From CAZYFH01 sp964646815 (lineage in GTDB: Bacteria; Acidobacteriota; Vicinamibacteria; Vicinamibacterales; UBA8438): a stretch of 64,000 nucleotides of DNA. Where the stretch lies: positions 62,001 to 126,000 of the forward strand of contig CAZYFH010000006.1 in the NCBI GenBank assembly GCA_964646815.1, written 5' to 3'. Shown in pieces: positions 45,779 through 55,177 of the stretch. The stretch's first letter is position 1; each line of letters begins with the position of its first letter. The translations under genes and the position numbers were made by a program. The notes beneath the pieces are model-generated. The model was given only the letters and a program-made list of their open reading frames with translations, was not told where the DNA came from and ran no database searches.

Positions 45779-47212
45779 CTACAACCCCAGCGGCTTCACG
45801 TAGTCACCCAGAATCAACCGTGCCTGGCGCGCCTGGCCCAGCGTGGCGACGCGACGACGCATGCCAAACCCGAACACCGTACCCACGACCACCCAGAGCA
45901 AGACAATCGCCCACTCCTGAGGCCAGACCAGCGACGATGGGCTGCCCGGCATGTAAAGCAGGATGAACAACACGGTGGTCGCAACGGCGAGCCATCCGAC
46001 GAGCGTCGGCGCTGGCGTTCGATAGGGCCTGCGCAGATCCGGATGTCGGCGGCGGATGCGGAGGAAGGACACGGCCACCAGTAAATACGCTACCACCGTC
46101 GCCAGAGAACCGGCATCGGTCAACCAGACGAGCGCCGGGCGCCCGAAGAAAGGCGCCGCCGCCGTGACCGTGGTCAGCAGGACGACGACCGCTACCGGCG
46201 AACCGTACCGGGGGTGCAGACGGGCGAACACCGACGGCAGCATGCCGCCGCGGGCCATGGCGAACAGCAGCCGCGACGCGCCGATGAAGAAGGCATTCCA
46301 GCTCGTCACGATGCCGAGCAGTCCACCGAACACCAGGACGCGCCCAGCCCAGGGGCTGCCGTACACCGCGCTCATGGCGTCGGCGGTCGGCAGGATACGG
46401 TCAGACAGCGTCGAGGGGGGCAACGAGAGTCCGACCGTCCACTGGACGAGGCCATACCAGGCGAATGCCATCACGATCGACAAGATGATGATGCGACCGA
46501 CGGCGCGAAAAGGCACATCGATCTCCTCGGCGATTTGCGGGATGACGTCGAACCCGACATACAGGAATGGGGTCATGATGATGACCCGGAGCACGCCCTC
46601 CCACCCGGTCAGATACGGCACGAGGTTGGCGGTGTCGCCACGGACGGTGCCGGGCACGAAGAACGCCAGCCCGACGACCAGGAGCGTGCAGGCAGCCACG
46701 GTCTGGGCAAACGCGGCGAAACGGATGCCCCGGTAATTGACGACCCCGATCGCCAGGGCACCGCCCACGCCCACCAGCGCCCAGGTCAGGTGGACGTCCC
46801 ACCCGGCCACCGTGTAGAGATAGCCCATCTCGAATCCCGGCGCGACATAGCCAGCGACCGTGGGCAACGCGACCGCCTCGAACGCGCAGACCCCGACGTA
46901 GGCAAGCGCCAGCGTCCAGCCGCAGACGAACGCGCCGGTGGGCCCGATCCCGACGTACGTGAAGCTGAGCTCGCCGCCGGCCCGTGAAAGCGCGGCGGTC
47001 AGCTCCGCGTAGGTCAGCCCGACCAGCCAAACCATGACGGCGCCGGCGCCGAACGCCAGGATCGAGCCGAGGGTCCCGGCTCGTTGAATCATCTCGCCCG
47101 CCAGCACGACCCAGCCCCAGCCGACCATCGCGCCGAACGCGATGGCCAGCACGTCGCGCCGACCGAGTATCTTGCGAAGCTGAAGCGGAACGTCCGTCAT
47201 ATCGACACGCAT
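45779..47212 (-). CDS. APC superfamily amino-acid permease
   Basis: The start at ATG 47212 (477 residues) has AGAGGCGATA just upstream and gives the short cytoplasmic N-terminus usual in the family; ATGs at 47302 and 47320 would add 30-36 residues without a good ribosome site. About twelve membrane helices are visible, beginning VLAIAFGAMVGWGWVVLAGE, which carries the G-[AS]-x-[VI]-G-x-G unwound-helix motif in altered form, and the TYAELTAALSRAGGELSFTY helix typical of APC permeases. It transports amino acids or polyamines across the inner membrane; the substrate is not assignable. It is divergent from DLQGVW paralogue 4. Confidence 0.88.
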   Translation of the reverse strand: MRVDMTDVPLQLRKILGRRDVLAIAFGAMVGWGWVVLAGEMIQRAGTLGSILAFGAGAVMVWLVGLTYAELTAALSRAGGELSFTYVGIGPTGAFVCGWTLALAYVGVCAFEAVALPTVAGYVAPGFEMGYLYTVAGWDVHLTWALVGVGGALAIGVVNYRGIRFAAFAQTVAACTLLVVGLAFFVPGTVRGDTANLVPYLTGWEGVLRVIIMTPFLYVGFDVIPQIAEEIDVPFRAVGRIIILSIVMAFAWYGLVQWTVGLSLPPSTLSDRILPTADAMSAVYGSPWAGRVLVFGGLLGIVTSWNAFFIGASRLLFAMARGGMLPSVFARLHPRYGSPVAVVVLLTTVTAAAPFFGRPALVWLTDAGSLATVVAYLLVAVSFLRIRRRHPDLRRPYRTPAPTLVGWLAVATTVLFILLYMPGSPSSLVWPQEWAIVLLWVVVGTVFGFGMRRRVATLGQARQARLILGDYVKPLGL

Positions 47213-47351
47213 TATCGCCTCTGACCGAGGAGTCGGCTCGGTTAGCCGTTCCCTGCGGTCATCCAGAAGCACCTCCTTGCGCGCGGCGGGATCCGGATGC
47301 ATGATGGACGCACCCTGCACAGCCGCCAGGCGAGAGCGAGAGGAGGAGCAG

Positions 47352-48398
47352 ATGAGCCATCGACGTTCTGCAACGGTGAGTGCGATGATCGCGGTCGGGA
47401 CGCTGATGCCGGTGTTCGCTGCAGCTCAGTCGGCGAACGCGACGCCGCCCCGCACGCCGTGGGGCGATCCCGACCTCCAGGCCGTGTGGGACTACCGCAC
47501 CCTCACGCCCCTCCAGCGACCCGAGGAGCTGAAGGATAAGGCGTTTCTGACCGAGGAGGAGGCCGCCAACCTCGAACAGGAAACCGTGGACCGGAACGAA
47601 CGGCTGCTGAATCGCGCACCGGAGAAGACGGAGATTTCCGACAACGTGGACCGGCGAGAGGACGGAACGCCTGGGTTCTACAACAATTTCTGGCTCGACC
47701 GCGGGACCACACATGTCGGGACGAGGCGTACGTCACTCGTCGTGGATCCACCTAATGGGCGACTGCCGCCCTTGACGGCCGCGGCGCAGCGCCGGGCGGA
47801 CTCGCCAGAAGCCCAGCGCATCGCCGACGTGCGCCGGGGCCGACGTCCAGCCGCTACGTACGCGGAGCTCGACGCCGGGGACCGGTGCATCCAGCACGCG
47901 AAAGCCGGCCCGCCCATCAGCACCGGGGGTTACAACAACAACGTGCAACTGTTTCAAACACCCGATCACGTGGCGATCCTCAACGAGCAGAACCACGACG
48001 TGCGCATCGTGCCTCTGGATCGGCGACCACATGTCGGGTCCAAGATACAGCAATGGATGGGCGACTCGCGTGGCCACTGGGACGGTGAGACGTTGGTCGT
48101 CGAGACCATTCACTTCAACGGAAAACACGACCAAATCGGGCGGCCGCTCCTGAGTACCGGCGAGCAACTGTCGCTCGTCGAACGGTTCACACGCATCGAG
48201 CCCGACACACTGCTCTACGAATACACGGTCACCGATCCCACGATCTGGGTGCAGCCATGGACCGTGCACCATCCCATGAAGAAGAATCCGGATCTGATCT
48301 ACGAGTTCGCGTGTCACGAGGGCAACTACGGACTGACCGGCATTCTCGCTGGGTCCCGGGCTCAAGAGAACGCCGCAGCGGAAGCCACGAAACGATGA
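47352..48398 (+). CDS. DLQGVW-family secreted protein, paralogue 4
   Basis: The ATG at 47352 follows GAGGAGGAGCAG; the frame start at 47277 would overlap the divergent permease promoter. The product has 348 residues with signal TVSAMIAVGTLMPVFAAAQ. Family motifs are present in divergent form: DPDLQAVWDYRTLTPLQRPE, TSLVVDPPNGRLPPLTAAA, GYNNNVQLFQTPDHVAILNE, IVPLDRRPHV, GDSRGHWDGETLVVETIHF and FACHEGNYGLTGILAGSR. An extra stretch (RREDGTPGFYNNFWLDRGTT) is shared with paralogues 3 and 5. The next gene begins 30 bases later and may be co-transcribed. Confidence 0.85.
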   Translation: MSHRRSATVSAMIAVGTLMPVFAAAQSANATPPRTPWGDPDLQAVWDYRTLTPLQRPEELKDKAFLTEEEAANLEQETVDRNERLLNRAPEKTEISDNVDRREDGTPGFYNNFWLDRGTTHVGTRRTSLVVDPPNGRLPPLTAAAQRRADSPEAQRIADVRRGRRPAATYAELDAGDRCIQHAKAGPPISTGGYNNNVQLFQTPDHVAILNEQNHDVRIVPLDRRPHVGSKIQQWMGDSRGHWDGETLVVETIHFNGKHDQIGRPLLSTGEQLSLVERFTRIEPDTLLYEYTVTDPTIWVQPWTVHHPMKKNPDLIYEFACHEGNYGLTGILAGSRAQENAAAEATKR

Positions 48399-48427
48399 GC
48401 GAAGGATTCGCTGCAGGAGGCGTCTCG

Positions 48428-48844
48428 ATGAGGCCCCTCGCCGCCGTGGTCGCGTGGGTCAGCCTCGCCGGAGCTTGGACCATGACCGCGGGAGTCGCCG
48501 CGCAAGTCGAACGCCCCTTCGTCTTTTATCGCGTCTGTAATATCGAACCAGGCCAGGACGATGCTGCCGTGGCACTCGCGCAGGCAATGGTCGACGTCGC
48601 CAGCAAGAAATACCCCGAGGTTCAGATGTCAGCGACGATCGGACGCTGGATGACCGGTTTCCAGAATGTCTCGCAGCCGGTCAACCAGATCCGCTTTTCG
48701 GAACAGCACCCCGACCCCGAGACGCGACAGGCCTTCACCGATTTGCTCCAGGCCGACGAGGACTTTCTTGTCCTCCAGCAGAAAACCTGGGGAGTGATCG
48801 ACGTCAGCAGTTGTGTCGAGACCCAGTTCCGCGCACGTCCCTAG
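48428..48844 (+). CDS. Small exported protein of unknown function
   Basis: The ATG at 48428 is preceded by GCAGGAGGCGTCTCG and gives 138 residues with signal PLAAVVAWVSLAGAWTMTAG. The mature part FVFYRVCNIEPGQDDAAVAL, then VDVASKKYPEVQMSATIGRW, alternates strand and helix in a way that recalls dimeric alpha-beta barrels (ABM/Dabb-like), but I cannot assign the family. A second cysteine near the end (DVSSCVE) could pair with the first (RVCN). It follows DLQGVW paralogue 4 by 30 bases in the same direction and may be its partner. Confidence 0.7.
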   Translation: MRPLAAVVAWVSLAGAWTMTAGVAAQVERPFVFYRVCNIEPGQDDAAVALAQAMVDVASKKYPEVQMSATIGRWMTGFQNVSQPVNQIRFSEQHPDPETRQAFTDLLQADEDFLVLQQKTWGVIDVSSCVETQFRARP

Positions 48845-49301
48845 TGACCTGTTTCGGGTGAATCGGTAATGGTCACCGGCGCCTGGCTGACAAGGCGCGA
48901 CGAGGGCGCAGACACACCGTACGTGGCCGAGGAGCAACGCCGTCAGGAAGGACGGCCCCGCCAGGTGGCATCATCAGCCCACATTATGGAGATCCCCCGT
49001 CGGAGGGCCTTGCGTTGCTCTGCGTCGGCGTCCCTTAGCACAGACCTAGAGATGTAAGGAGAACAGGTCAGCCAGTTCGGTGGTGCTTGTCAGCTCATGC
49101 CGTACGAGGGGGCGCGGGCACGGTTCTTTCAATTGAGGCCCGTACGACGAGTCAACGTTGCAGGAGCTGATTCGGTTTCTGGAGCAACTCGGCTGGCTCG
49201 ACGAGCGGTGACGTCCTGATGGCGCTCATCGTCGGTGACCACCCTCATCAGCGAAGGGGAGATGGGCATGTCGACCGCATCCGCTGCAGAAAGGCCGCAC
49301 C
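48845..49301. other. 457-base stretch without a recognised gene
   Basis: No open frame with a ribosome site was found. A reverse reading gives nothing protein-like. On the plus strand a short reading at 49144-49211 (STLQELIRFLEQLGWLDER, then stop) looks like the C-terminal end of some protein, but has no start and I cannot name it. The composition is less regular than in the genes on both sides, as expected of decayed coding DNA. Confidence 0.4.
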
Positions 49302-51290
49302 ATGCGTACCGTCAGTTTCCTGCTCCTCGTCTTCTTGCTCGTGTCGGCTACGGGCGCCGCCGCGCAGGAGCCAGCGCGTGAATGGCGCTACTTCGGCGGT
49401 GACGAGGCATTCTCCCGGTATGCGCCGCTCGACCAGATCAACCGGCACAACGTCGACCAACTCGAGATCGTCTGGCGCCGTCCGGCAGCAGATCCCGAGC
49501 TGCTGCGCGCGTTTCCTGATCTACAGCCCAACGCGTACCTGAAGTCCACGCCGGTCATCATCGAGGACGTCCTCTATGCGCCAAACGCATTCGGGTTACT
49601 GGACGCGTTCGATCCGGCGACCGGTGAGACCGTCTGGCGGCAGCCCCCGTTCGTGGCAACCGAGGAGGAGGTCGCCGGACGAAGCACCCGTGGCGTTGCC
49701 TACTGGAGCGACGGTGCCGACCGACGGTTGCTGCTCGTACGCGGAGAGTATCTCTACGCGCTCGACCCCTCGACCGGCCGGCGGATTCCCGGCTTCGGTC
49801 TCTCCGACCAGGGACGCGCCGACCTGCACTGGGATCGCCCGCTCGCCGAGCAGTTCAGCTGGTCGGGAGGACCCATTGTCGTCGGCGGCGTCGTCGTCGT
49901 GGCCGGCACGACGGCGGGGGCCGGTGATGGCGGCGTCATCCGCGAGGCGGCGCCCGAAGATGTCCGTGGATTCGACGTGCGCACCGGCGAGTTGCTCTGG
50001 ACGTTCCACGTCGTGCCGCACCCCGGCGAGTTCGGCGCCGACACGTGGGGTGATGGGTCAGGCGACTACTCCGGCGATCTCGGCTCGTGGTGCTGTCTGA
50101 CCGCGGATGAAACGCTGGGCCATGTCTACGTCCCGCTCTCGGCGCCGACCGGCATGGTCTACGGTGGGCACCGGCCTGGCGACAACCTCTTCTCGGACAG
50201 TCTCGTGGCAATCGACGCGACGACCGGCGAGCGAGTCTGGCACTTCCAGATGGTGCATCACGACGTCTGGGAATACGATACGGTGGGCCCGGCAACGCTC
50301 GGCGAGATCACTGTCGACGGACGCCGTATCAAGGCGGTGATGCAGCCGAGCAAGACGGCGTTCCTGTACGTGTTCGATCGGGAGAGCGGCGAGCCTGTGT
50401 GGCCTATCGAGGAACGCAAAGTACCGCAGTCGATCGCGCAGGGAGAAAGGACCTCGTCGACCCAGCCGTTTCCGACCAAGCCGCCGCCCTTTGACCTGCA
50501 GGGTATCACTGTGGACGACTTGATCGATTTCACACCAGAGCTTCGCACAGAGGCGCTTGAGGCAGTCGAATCGCTGGTCCTCGGTCCCCTCTTCACTCCA
50601 CCTTGGCCCCAGAGCGACGACCCCGACGCCAAGCAGGGGACGCTGACAGCTCCGGGCGGCTGGGGTGCCGGCAACTGGCACACTGGAGCATTCGACCAAG
50701 AGACCGGCATCTACTACGCCGTGTCTCACACCATGCCGACCGTGTGGAGCGTCGTCCCCACGGACGACGACCCCGATGCCACGCTTGCCTGGGCTACGCC
50801 CCGTGGGGAGAACCAACGCGTGCCGACCCCCCGACCGCACGGGCTTCCGATCACCAAGCCACCCTATGGCCGCATCACCGCGCTCGACCTGAACCGCGGC
50901 GAACTCGCCTGGATGGTGCCGAATGGTGACGGTCCCCGGAACCATCCGCTGCTGCGAGACCTCGACCTGCCGCCGCTGGGCATCCCCAACCGGCCCGCTC
51001 CCCTGGTCACCAAGACACTGCTGTTCCTTGGTGAAGGCAGCGACGCCATCATCGGCACGCTCCGCGGCGAGGGTTCCCCGTCCGACCCCGAGCAAGACCA
51101 ATCTTGGCGTTGGGGGAAGCAGTTCCGGGCCTACGACAAGGCGACCGGAGCAGTCATCTGGGAGACCGAGCTTCCGGCCGGGACGACCGGTGGCCCGATG
51201 ACCTACATGCACGAGGGCAAGCAGTACCTCGTCGTCGCGGTGGGGACCAGAGACGAGATCCCCGAGTGGGTCGCACTGGCGCTGCCCTAA
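49302..51290 (+). CDS. PQQ-type quinoprotein dehydrogenase
   Basis: The ATG at 49302 after AAAGGCCGCACC gives 662 residues with a Sec signal (VSFLLLVFLLVSATGAAAQ). The sequence is that of the eight-bladed PQQ dehydrogenase propeller: REWRYFGGDEAFSRYAPLDQ at the start, then tryptophan-docking blades such as LLDAFDPATGETVWRQPP, LYALDPSTGRRIPGFGL, LVAIDATTGERVWHFQMVHH, DVWEYDTVGP and FRAYDKATGAVIWETELP. The HHDVWEYD block is the family's calcium/PQQ region. An adjacent cysteine pair (SWCCLT) lies near residue 265. Such enzymes oxidise alcohols or sugars in the periplasm and pass electrons to quinone or cytochrome c; no heme domain is attached here. Confidence 0.9.
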   Translation: MRTVSFLLLVFLLVSATGAAAQEPAREWRYFGGDEAFSRYAPLDQINRHNVDQLEIVWRRPAADPELLRAFPDLQPNAYLKSTPVIIEDVLYAPNAFGLLDAFDPATGETVWRQPPFVATEEEVAGRSTRGVAYWSDGADRRLLLVRGEYLYALDPSTGRRIPGFGLSDQGRADLHWDRPLAEQFSWSGGPIVVGGVVVVAGTTAGAGDGGVIREAAPEDVRGFDVRTGELLWTFHVVPHPGEFGADTWGDGSGDYSGDLGSWCCLTADETLGHVYVPLSAPTGMVYGGHRPGDNLFSDSLVAIDATTGERVWHFQMVHHDVWEYDTVGPATLGEITVDGRRIKAVMQPSKTAFLYVFDRESGEPVWPIEERKVPQSIAQGERTSSTQPFPTKPPPFDLQGITVDDLIDFTPELRTEALEAVESLVLGPLFTPPWPQSDDPDAKQGTLTAPGGWGAGNWHTGAFDQETGIYYAVSHTMPTVWSVVPTDDDPDATLAWATPRGENQRVPTPRPHGLPITKPPYGRITALDLNRGELAWMVPNGDGPRNHPLLRDLDLPPLGIPNRPAPLVTKTLLFLGEGSDAIIGTLRGEGSPSDPEQDQSWRWGKQFRAYDKATGAVIWETELPAGTTGGPMTYMHEGKQYLVVAVGTRDEIPEWVALALP

Positions 51291-51292
51291 CC

Positions 51293-51454
51293 GAGGTGTT
51301 GTTCGACGCGATCTTGGCCCGTGGCAGGCCGATGGGACGTGGCAGCGGGCCGTTCTCGCTGGAGGATGGGCGGACCAACGACTGGAATGGCAGACGCGGA
51401 GTCTGCCTCAAGGAAGCCAACGGACACGTCCTCGAACTCCTCACGGTCGAATAG
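51293..51454 (+). pseudogene. C-terminal fragment of a VOC/glyoxalase-family gene
   Basis: Directly after the quinoprotein stop the plus strand reads VLFDAILARGRPMGRGSGPF, then NDWNGRRGVCLKEANGHVLE, LLTVE and a stop. This matches the last third of vicinal-oxygen-chelate proteins, including the Gly-rich turn and the metal ligand Glu in GHVLELLT. The N-terminal half is absent, so it is a relic, cut at or near the quinoprotein gene end. Confidence 0.65.
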
Positions 51455-51791
51455 GCCACTGCAACGCGTCCTCCGCGGAATGACCCGGTGGAACCGCTGA
51501 GCAAGACACGGGTCGGGGCCCTTCTTCGTTCAATTATCGCCCACCGTGTCCCATTAAAGAGCACACTGGCGTCCGAGACAGCGATGCCTATTCGCGTGGG
51601 CGACGATGTGAGTGCTGAAAAGCGGGGAGAGACTTCGGTTGGAGAATTACCAGCATTCGGGCACGAAGGTTGCCGCTTCTTGACCGGGATCCAGTGACGA
51701 CGTTTGACAATACACCTTGTCTCGATGGTTTCGCGCTGATGGTGAGCACGCCCGCTATCCAGATGACGGTTGCGATGGAGGCCGCGCCAGC

Positions 51792-51965
51792 GACCGGTCG
51801 CGACGCTTTCAGCTGCAAGTGCCAGTCCAATACCCGCTTGAGGACGACGACGAGTGGCACACCGGTGTCACCGAGAACATCAGCCATTCCGGCGTGCCTC
51901 ATCTTAGATGGCGAGACCTTGCGGTTCGGACAGAAGTCTGCCGCGCAGGTCGTCGAACCAGGCGA
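51792..51965 (+). pseudogene. PilZ-domain gene remnant
   Basis: The plus strand reads SRRFQLQVPVQYPLEDDDEW followed by HTGVTENISHSGV. The RxxxR-like arginines and the (D/N)xSxxG motif (NISHSG) are the c-di-GMP-binding hallmarks of PilZ domains. The following part shifts between frames and no start or stop fits, so the gene is broken. Around it, 51455-52259 holds nothing else I recognise. Confidence 0.55.
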
Positions 51966-52259
51966 ATCCCCCACCGGCAGCCCAACCTTCTTCGACTCCT
52001 GATGGCCGACGGTGTCCCGCTCATCGACCGCCCCATCGAATTCCGCCTGGCGGCGGGCGTCAAGTGGTCTCTCGGGAGGAGATGCCGAGACGGCAATGGA
52101 CAGTAGCGTCACGATCCACATCACACAGTTCTGGCCAACAACCCTACGAATTCGAGGAGTGTGTATGCTCCCGACATCCTGGCGGGTATCTGTCCTTGCA
52201 CCTGGTTGCGCACGGGTCCATGATGGGCGCACTTGGATGAGAGCGATAAGGAGGACCAG

Positions 52260-53216
52260 ATGAACCATCGATGTCTCGCCACCTTGTTTTCGGTGATAGC
52301 GGGCATGGCGCTGTCAACTAATCCTGTCCAGGCCCAAACCGCTCCCCAGACGCCATGGGGCCATCCGGATCTTCAAGGCGTGTGGGACTTCCGCACCATC
52401 ACCCCCCTTCAGCGGCCCGAAGAGCTAGCAGATAAGGAGTTCCTGACAGAGGAAGAGGCGGCCAACCTCGAACAAGAAACCATTGACCGGAACGAACATC
52501 TCTTGCATCAGGCCGCCAGGCGGACGTCGGCAGGCGGGAACATAGGCGCCTACAACAACTTCTGGATGGACCGCGGGACCAACGTCGTCGGGAATCGCCG
52601 GACGTCGCTCATCGTGGATCCGCCAAACGGGAGGATTCCTCCCTTGACGCCTGAGGGACAGCAGCGGGTGGACGCTCGGGCAGAGGCTCGAGACCGCCCC
52701 GCCGTCTCATGGGAGGATCGAAGCCTGTTCGAGCGGTGTGTCACCCGCGGTCTACCAAGGCTTCCGGGTGGCTATAACCAGAATCTTCAGATTCTTCAGA
52801 CTCCTGACCACGTGGTGATCCTCTACGAGATGATGCGCGAGGTTCGCGTCATCCCGCTGGACGGACAACCGCATCTCGAAGACAACGTCCGCCTATGGCA
52901 TGGCGATTCGCGCGGCCGGTGGGAGGACGAAACACTGGTCGTCGAGACGACGAACGTCTCCCCCAAAGCCCACTTCAGGGGATCCGGTGACGGACTGCAC
53001 CTGATCGAGCGTTTTACGCGTATCGACGCCGACACGGTTGACCACCAGGTCACGATCAAGGATCCAACGACGTTTACCGAGCCCTGGACCGCATCGATTC
53101 CGCTGCGGGCGACACAAGATCAGATGTATGAGTACGCGTGTCACGAGGGGAACTACAGCATGGAGAGCACGCTCAGCGGTGCCCGCGCGATCGAGAAAAG
53201 AGCGCAGGCTGAGTAG
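52260..53216 (+). CDS. DLQGVW-family secreted protein, paralogue 5
   Basis: The ATG at 52260 follows TAAGGAGGACCAG, giving 318 residues with signal CLATLFSVIAGMALSTNPVQ. It shares HPDLQGVWDFRTITPLQRPE, AYNNFWMDRGTNVVGNRRTS, DPPNGRIPPLTPEGQ and YACHEGNYSMESTLSGARA with paralogues 3 and 4. It departs from them in the middle: the usual FNxGPP(I/M)TP block is VTRGLPRLPGGYNQNLQILQ. Unlike the relics on both sides it is complete, has a strong ribosome site and looks functional. Its role is unknown. Confidence 0.85.
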   Translation: MNHRCLATLFSVIAGMALSTNPVQAQTAPQTPWGHPDLQGVWDFRTITPLQRPEELADKEFLTEEEAANLEQETIDRNEHLLHQAARRTSAGGNIGAYNNFWMDRGTNVVGNRRTSLIVDPPNGRIPPLTPEGQQRVDARAEARDRPAVSWEDRSLFERCVTRGLPRLPGGYNQNLQILQTPDHVVILYEMMREVRVIPLDGQPHLEDNVRLWHGDSRGRWEDETLVVETTNVSPKAHFRGSGDGLHLIERFTRIDADTVDHQVTIKDPTTFTEPWTASIPLRATQDQMYEYACHEGNYSMESTLSGARAIEKRAQAE

Positions 53217-53268
53217 AGGTAGTTCGAAACGCGAGCCGCTCCCCTTACAGCGGGCACCACGGAGTACT

Positions 53269-53649
53269 TCATAGCCGGCCGCGGTAAAGCGGTGCCTGTT
53301 TTCTTTCTGCGTGGCTGATGGTGGCCGTCTGTGGTCCGTGTCCTGAAAAATCTTGCACGTGGATATCGCCGTACACGGCGTCGCCGAGCTTGAATCTCTG
53401 GTCATCCTTGCCTGTCGGCTCGACCACTCCCGCGACGTCGCAGCCGGCGATCTGTAGCTTCGACTTGAACCAGCCGAAGACAGGGCGCAGGGGGGGAGGC
53501 TGCCTCACGACGAACCCGATTTCCCAATCGTTCACGAACGATTCATGGACGCGTACCAGGACCTCGTCGCCGGCGGGAACGGGCTTGGGGACCTCCGTCA
53601 GTTCAAGGGAATCAGGCGATCCGTATTTCGTCTAGGCGATGGCTTTCAT
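53269..53649 (-). pseudogene. Zinc-type alcohol dehydrogenase/quinone reductase gene, nonsense mutation and truncation
   Basis: After a perfect AAGGAGAATCCG the ATG at 53649 reads MKAIA, then TAG (53634-53632), then TKYGSPDSLELTEVPKPVPA. The continuation is the GroES-like N-terminal domain of medium-chain dehydrogenases (DEVLVRVHESFVNDWEIG; LQIAGCDVAGVVEPTGKD; FKLGDAVYGD). The stop replaces the residue that is usually Tyr or Trp. The frame ends at 53269 after about 120 codons, before the Rossmann domain, so the gene is dead twice over. Confidence 0.75.
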
Positions 53650-53728
53650 CGGATTCTCCTTGCCGACCCCCCTCTCTATTCGCAGAAATGGGGTGCCAGG
53701 TTCATCTCGTCCTTGCACCACTGATCAG

Positions 53729-53890
53729 ATGTTCGGCACGGATGAGCAGGTGGCACTGCGCTGACGCCTGATCGCAACCGCAGGCGGCGGGACACCGATC
53801 GATGTACCCCTCGTTTCGATCTTCGCGGTGGCCGACGGGAGGATCACAGAAGTCTGGATCTACGGCGACACGACCCCGACAACGCGTTCG
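53729..53890 (+). pseudogene. SnoaL/NTF2-like gene remnant with in-frame stop
   Basis: The plus strand reads MFGTDEQVALR, a TGA, then RLIATAGGTPIDVPLVSIFA followed by VADGRITEVWIYGD. The block V-x-I-F-x-x-x-DGRIxxxWxYGD is characteristic of the last strands of SnoaL-like proteins. The internal stop and missing first half show decay. Confidence 0.5.
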
Positions 53891-54051
53891 CCAGAACCGC
53901 CCAATCGTCGTCGACAACGTCCTGACCGCGCAGCGGGGCACAGCGCCGCGGCCAAGTGTGCACCCAACCACCAGAGGGCTATCCATCGCGCGAACGACCG
54001 TGCAACGACTCGTGGAGTCATCCTGTGCTCCAACGCCGCCGCATCCGCCAG

Positions 54052-55071
54052 CTATTTGGCCGCACCGTCGCGCAGCGGTTTGTCGACCACGGCCAGGCCC
54101 TTGTCCAGCCACTCGGCATCCGGGAGGCCGTGGCCCAGGCCCTCGACGGAGAGATACTCGAATGTTCGGAAGCCACTGTTCTTGATCACGTCCCACAGGC
54201 GTGGCACGTAGGTGGCCACGGTGTCATTCGTGCCCTGGACGATGGCGTGACGCGAGCGGTCGCGTGCCAGCGTCAGGTGGGAGGCCGGCGGCTTGCCTAT
54301 CGTTGGTGGGAGGAACCGCCCCCCCCGCGGCGGCGTGGGCTCGTACCAGTTCACCCCCGCAAAGTAGACCCCGCCCATGAAACGGTCGGGGTGAATGATC
54401 GCCACCGAGCTGGCGACACGAGCGCCACCCGAGTGGCCCGAGACGTAGATTCGATCTGGATCAATCTCGTATCGCTGCTTCGCCAGGTCGACCGACTCCA
54501 GGGCCACTGCCCGACGCCAGAGCGGAGAGATCCGGTTCCCCGCCCCGTTGGGCCCCACCCAGATGAGCGCGTTCTTCTCTAGCGTCTCCCGCCATCGTTC
54601 GGGAACGCCCCCTCTGGCCCCCGGGGAGATGAACACGAACAGGCCATGTGGCCGACCTTCCGCCGCAGCCGTCGGCGCGTGGACCACCCAGGACTGGCCG
54701 TTCTCGTCGTTCACCACCGTCGTGATCGTGGCGTCGTTCTCGATCCGGTCGTACTGGGCCCTGAACTGATCCTTCCTCTCGGCGTCGGTGAACGCGACGC
54801 CGGTGCCCCTGAGGTACCCCTCCATCACCTCGAGATAGGTGGCCTTCGCCACGCCGGAGGCCTCAATCGTGTACGTCCCGGCGTAGGGCGTGAGGTCGGC
54901 GGGCTGAACGGGCCCGGCTGCGTGCTCGACCTGGGCGACGACCAGCACCGAGAGCAAGGCAACGACGAAGGTCGTGACGGTCAGAAGATGGAACATCGAA
55001 CGAGCTCCGGAGAATCCTCGTACGGCAGCGGCAACACGCCGACTGAGTGCGATGATAGTGCCCCGGCCCAT
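54052..55071 (-). CDS. Exported alpha/beta-hydrolase (esterase-like)
   Basis: The start at ATG 55071 has GGACAGGAGGGACAGAAG upstream and gives 339 residues; an ATG at 54996 preceded by GGAGCTCG is the alternative and would leave the signal MFHLLTVTTFVVALLSVLVV at the very N-terminus. The nucleophile elbow is in YVSGHSGGARVASSVAIIHP (G-H-S-G-G), and a late Asp/His region appears in VQGTNDTVATYVPRLW and VEGLGHGLPDAEWLD. The extended N-terminal region holds ATYLEVMEGYLRGTG. The fold is similar to PHB-depolymerase/esterase families; the substrate is unknown. It is opposite in direction to the kinase relic that begins 107 bases upstream of its start. Confidence 0.82.
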   Translation of the reverse strand: MGRGTIIALSRRVAAAVRGFSGARSMFHLLTVTTFVVALLSVLVVAQVEHAAGPVQPADLTPYAGTYTIEASGVAKATYLEVMEGYLRGTGVAFTDAERKDQFRAQYDRIENDATITTVVNDENGQSWVVHAPTAAAEGRPHGLFVFISPGARGGVPERWRETLEKNALIWVGPNGAGNRISPLWRRAVALESVDLAKQRYEIDPDRIYVSGHSGGARVASSVAIIHPDRFMGGVYFAGVNWYEPTPPRGGRFLPPTIGKPPASHLTLARDRSRHAIVQGTNDTVATYVPRLWDVIKNSGFRTFEYLSVEGLGHGLPDAEWLDKGLAVVDKPLRDGAAK

Positions 55072-55177
55072 CTTCTGTCCCTCCTGTCCGTTCGTTGCAT
55101 AGCTGTTGTCCGGTTTCGGCAGTGATCCAGCCGGGACGGTGGCACAATCACCAGGTTCCACACCAGAACCTAAGGCC

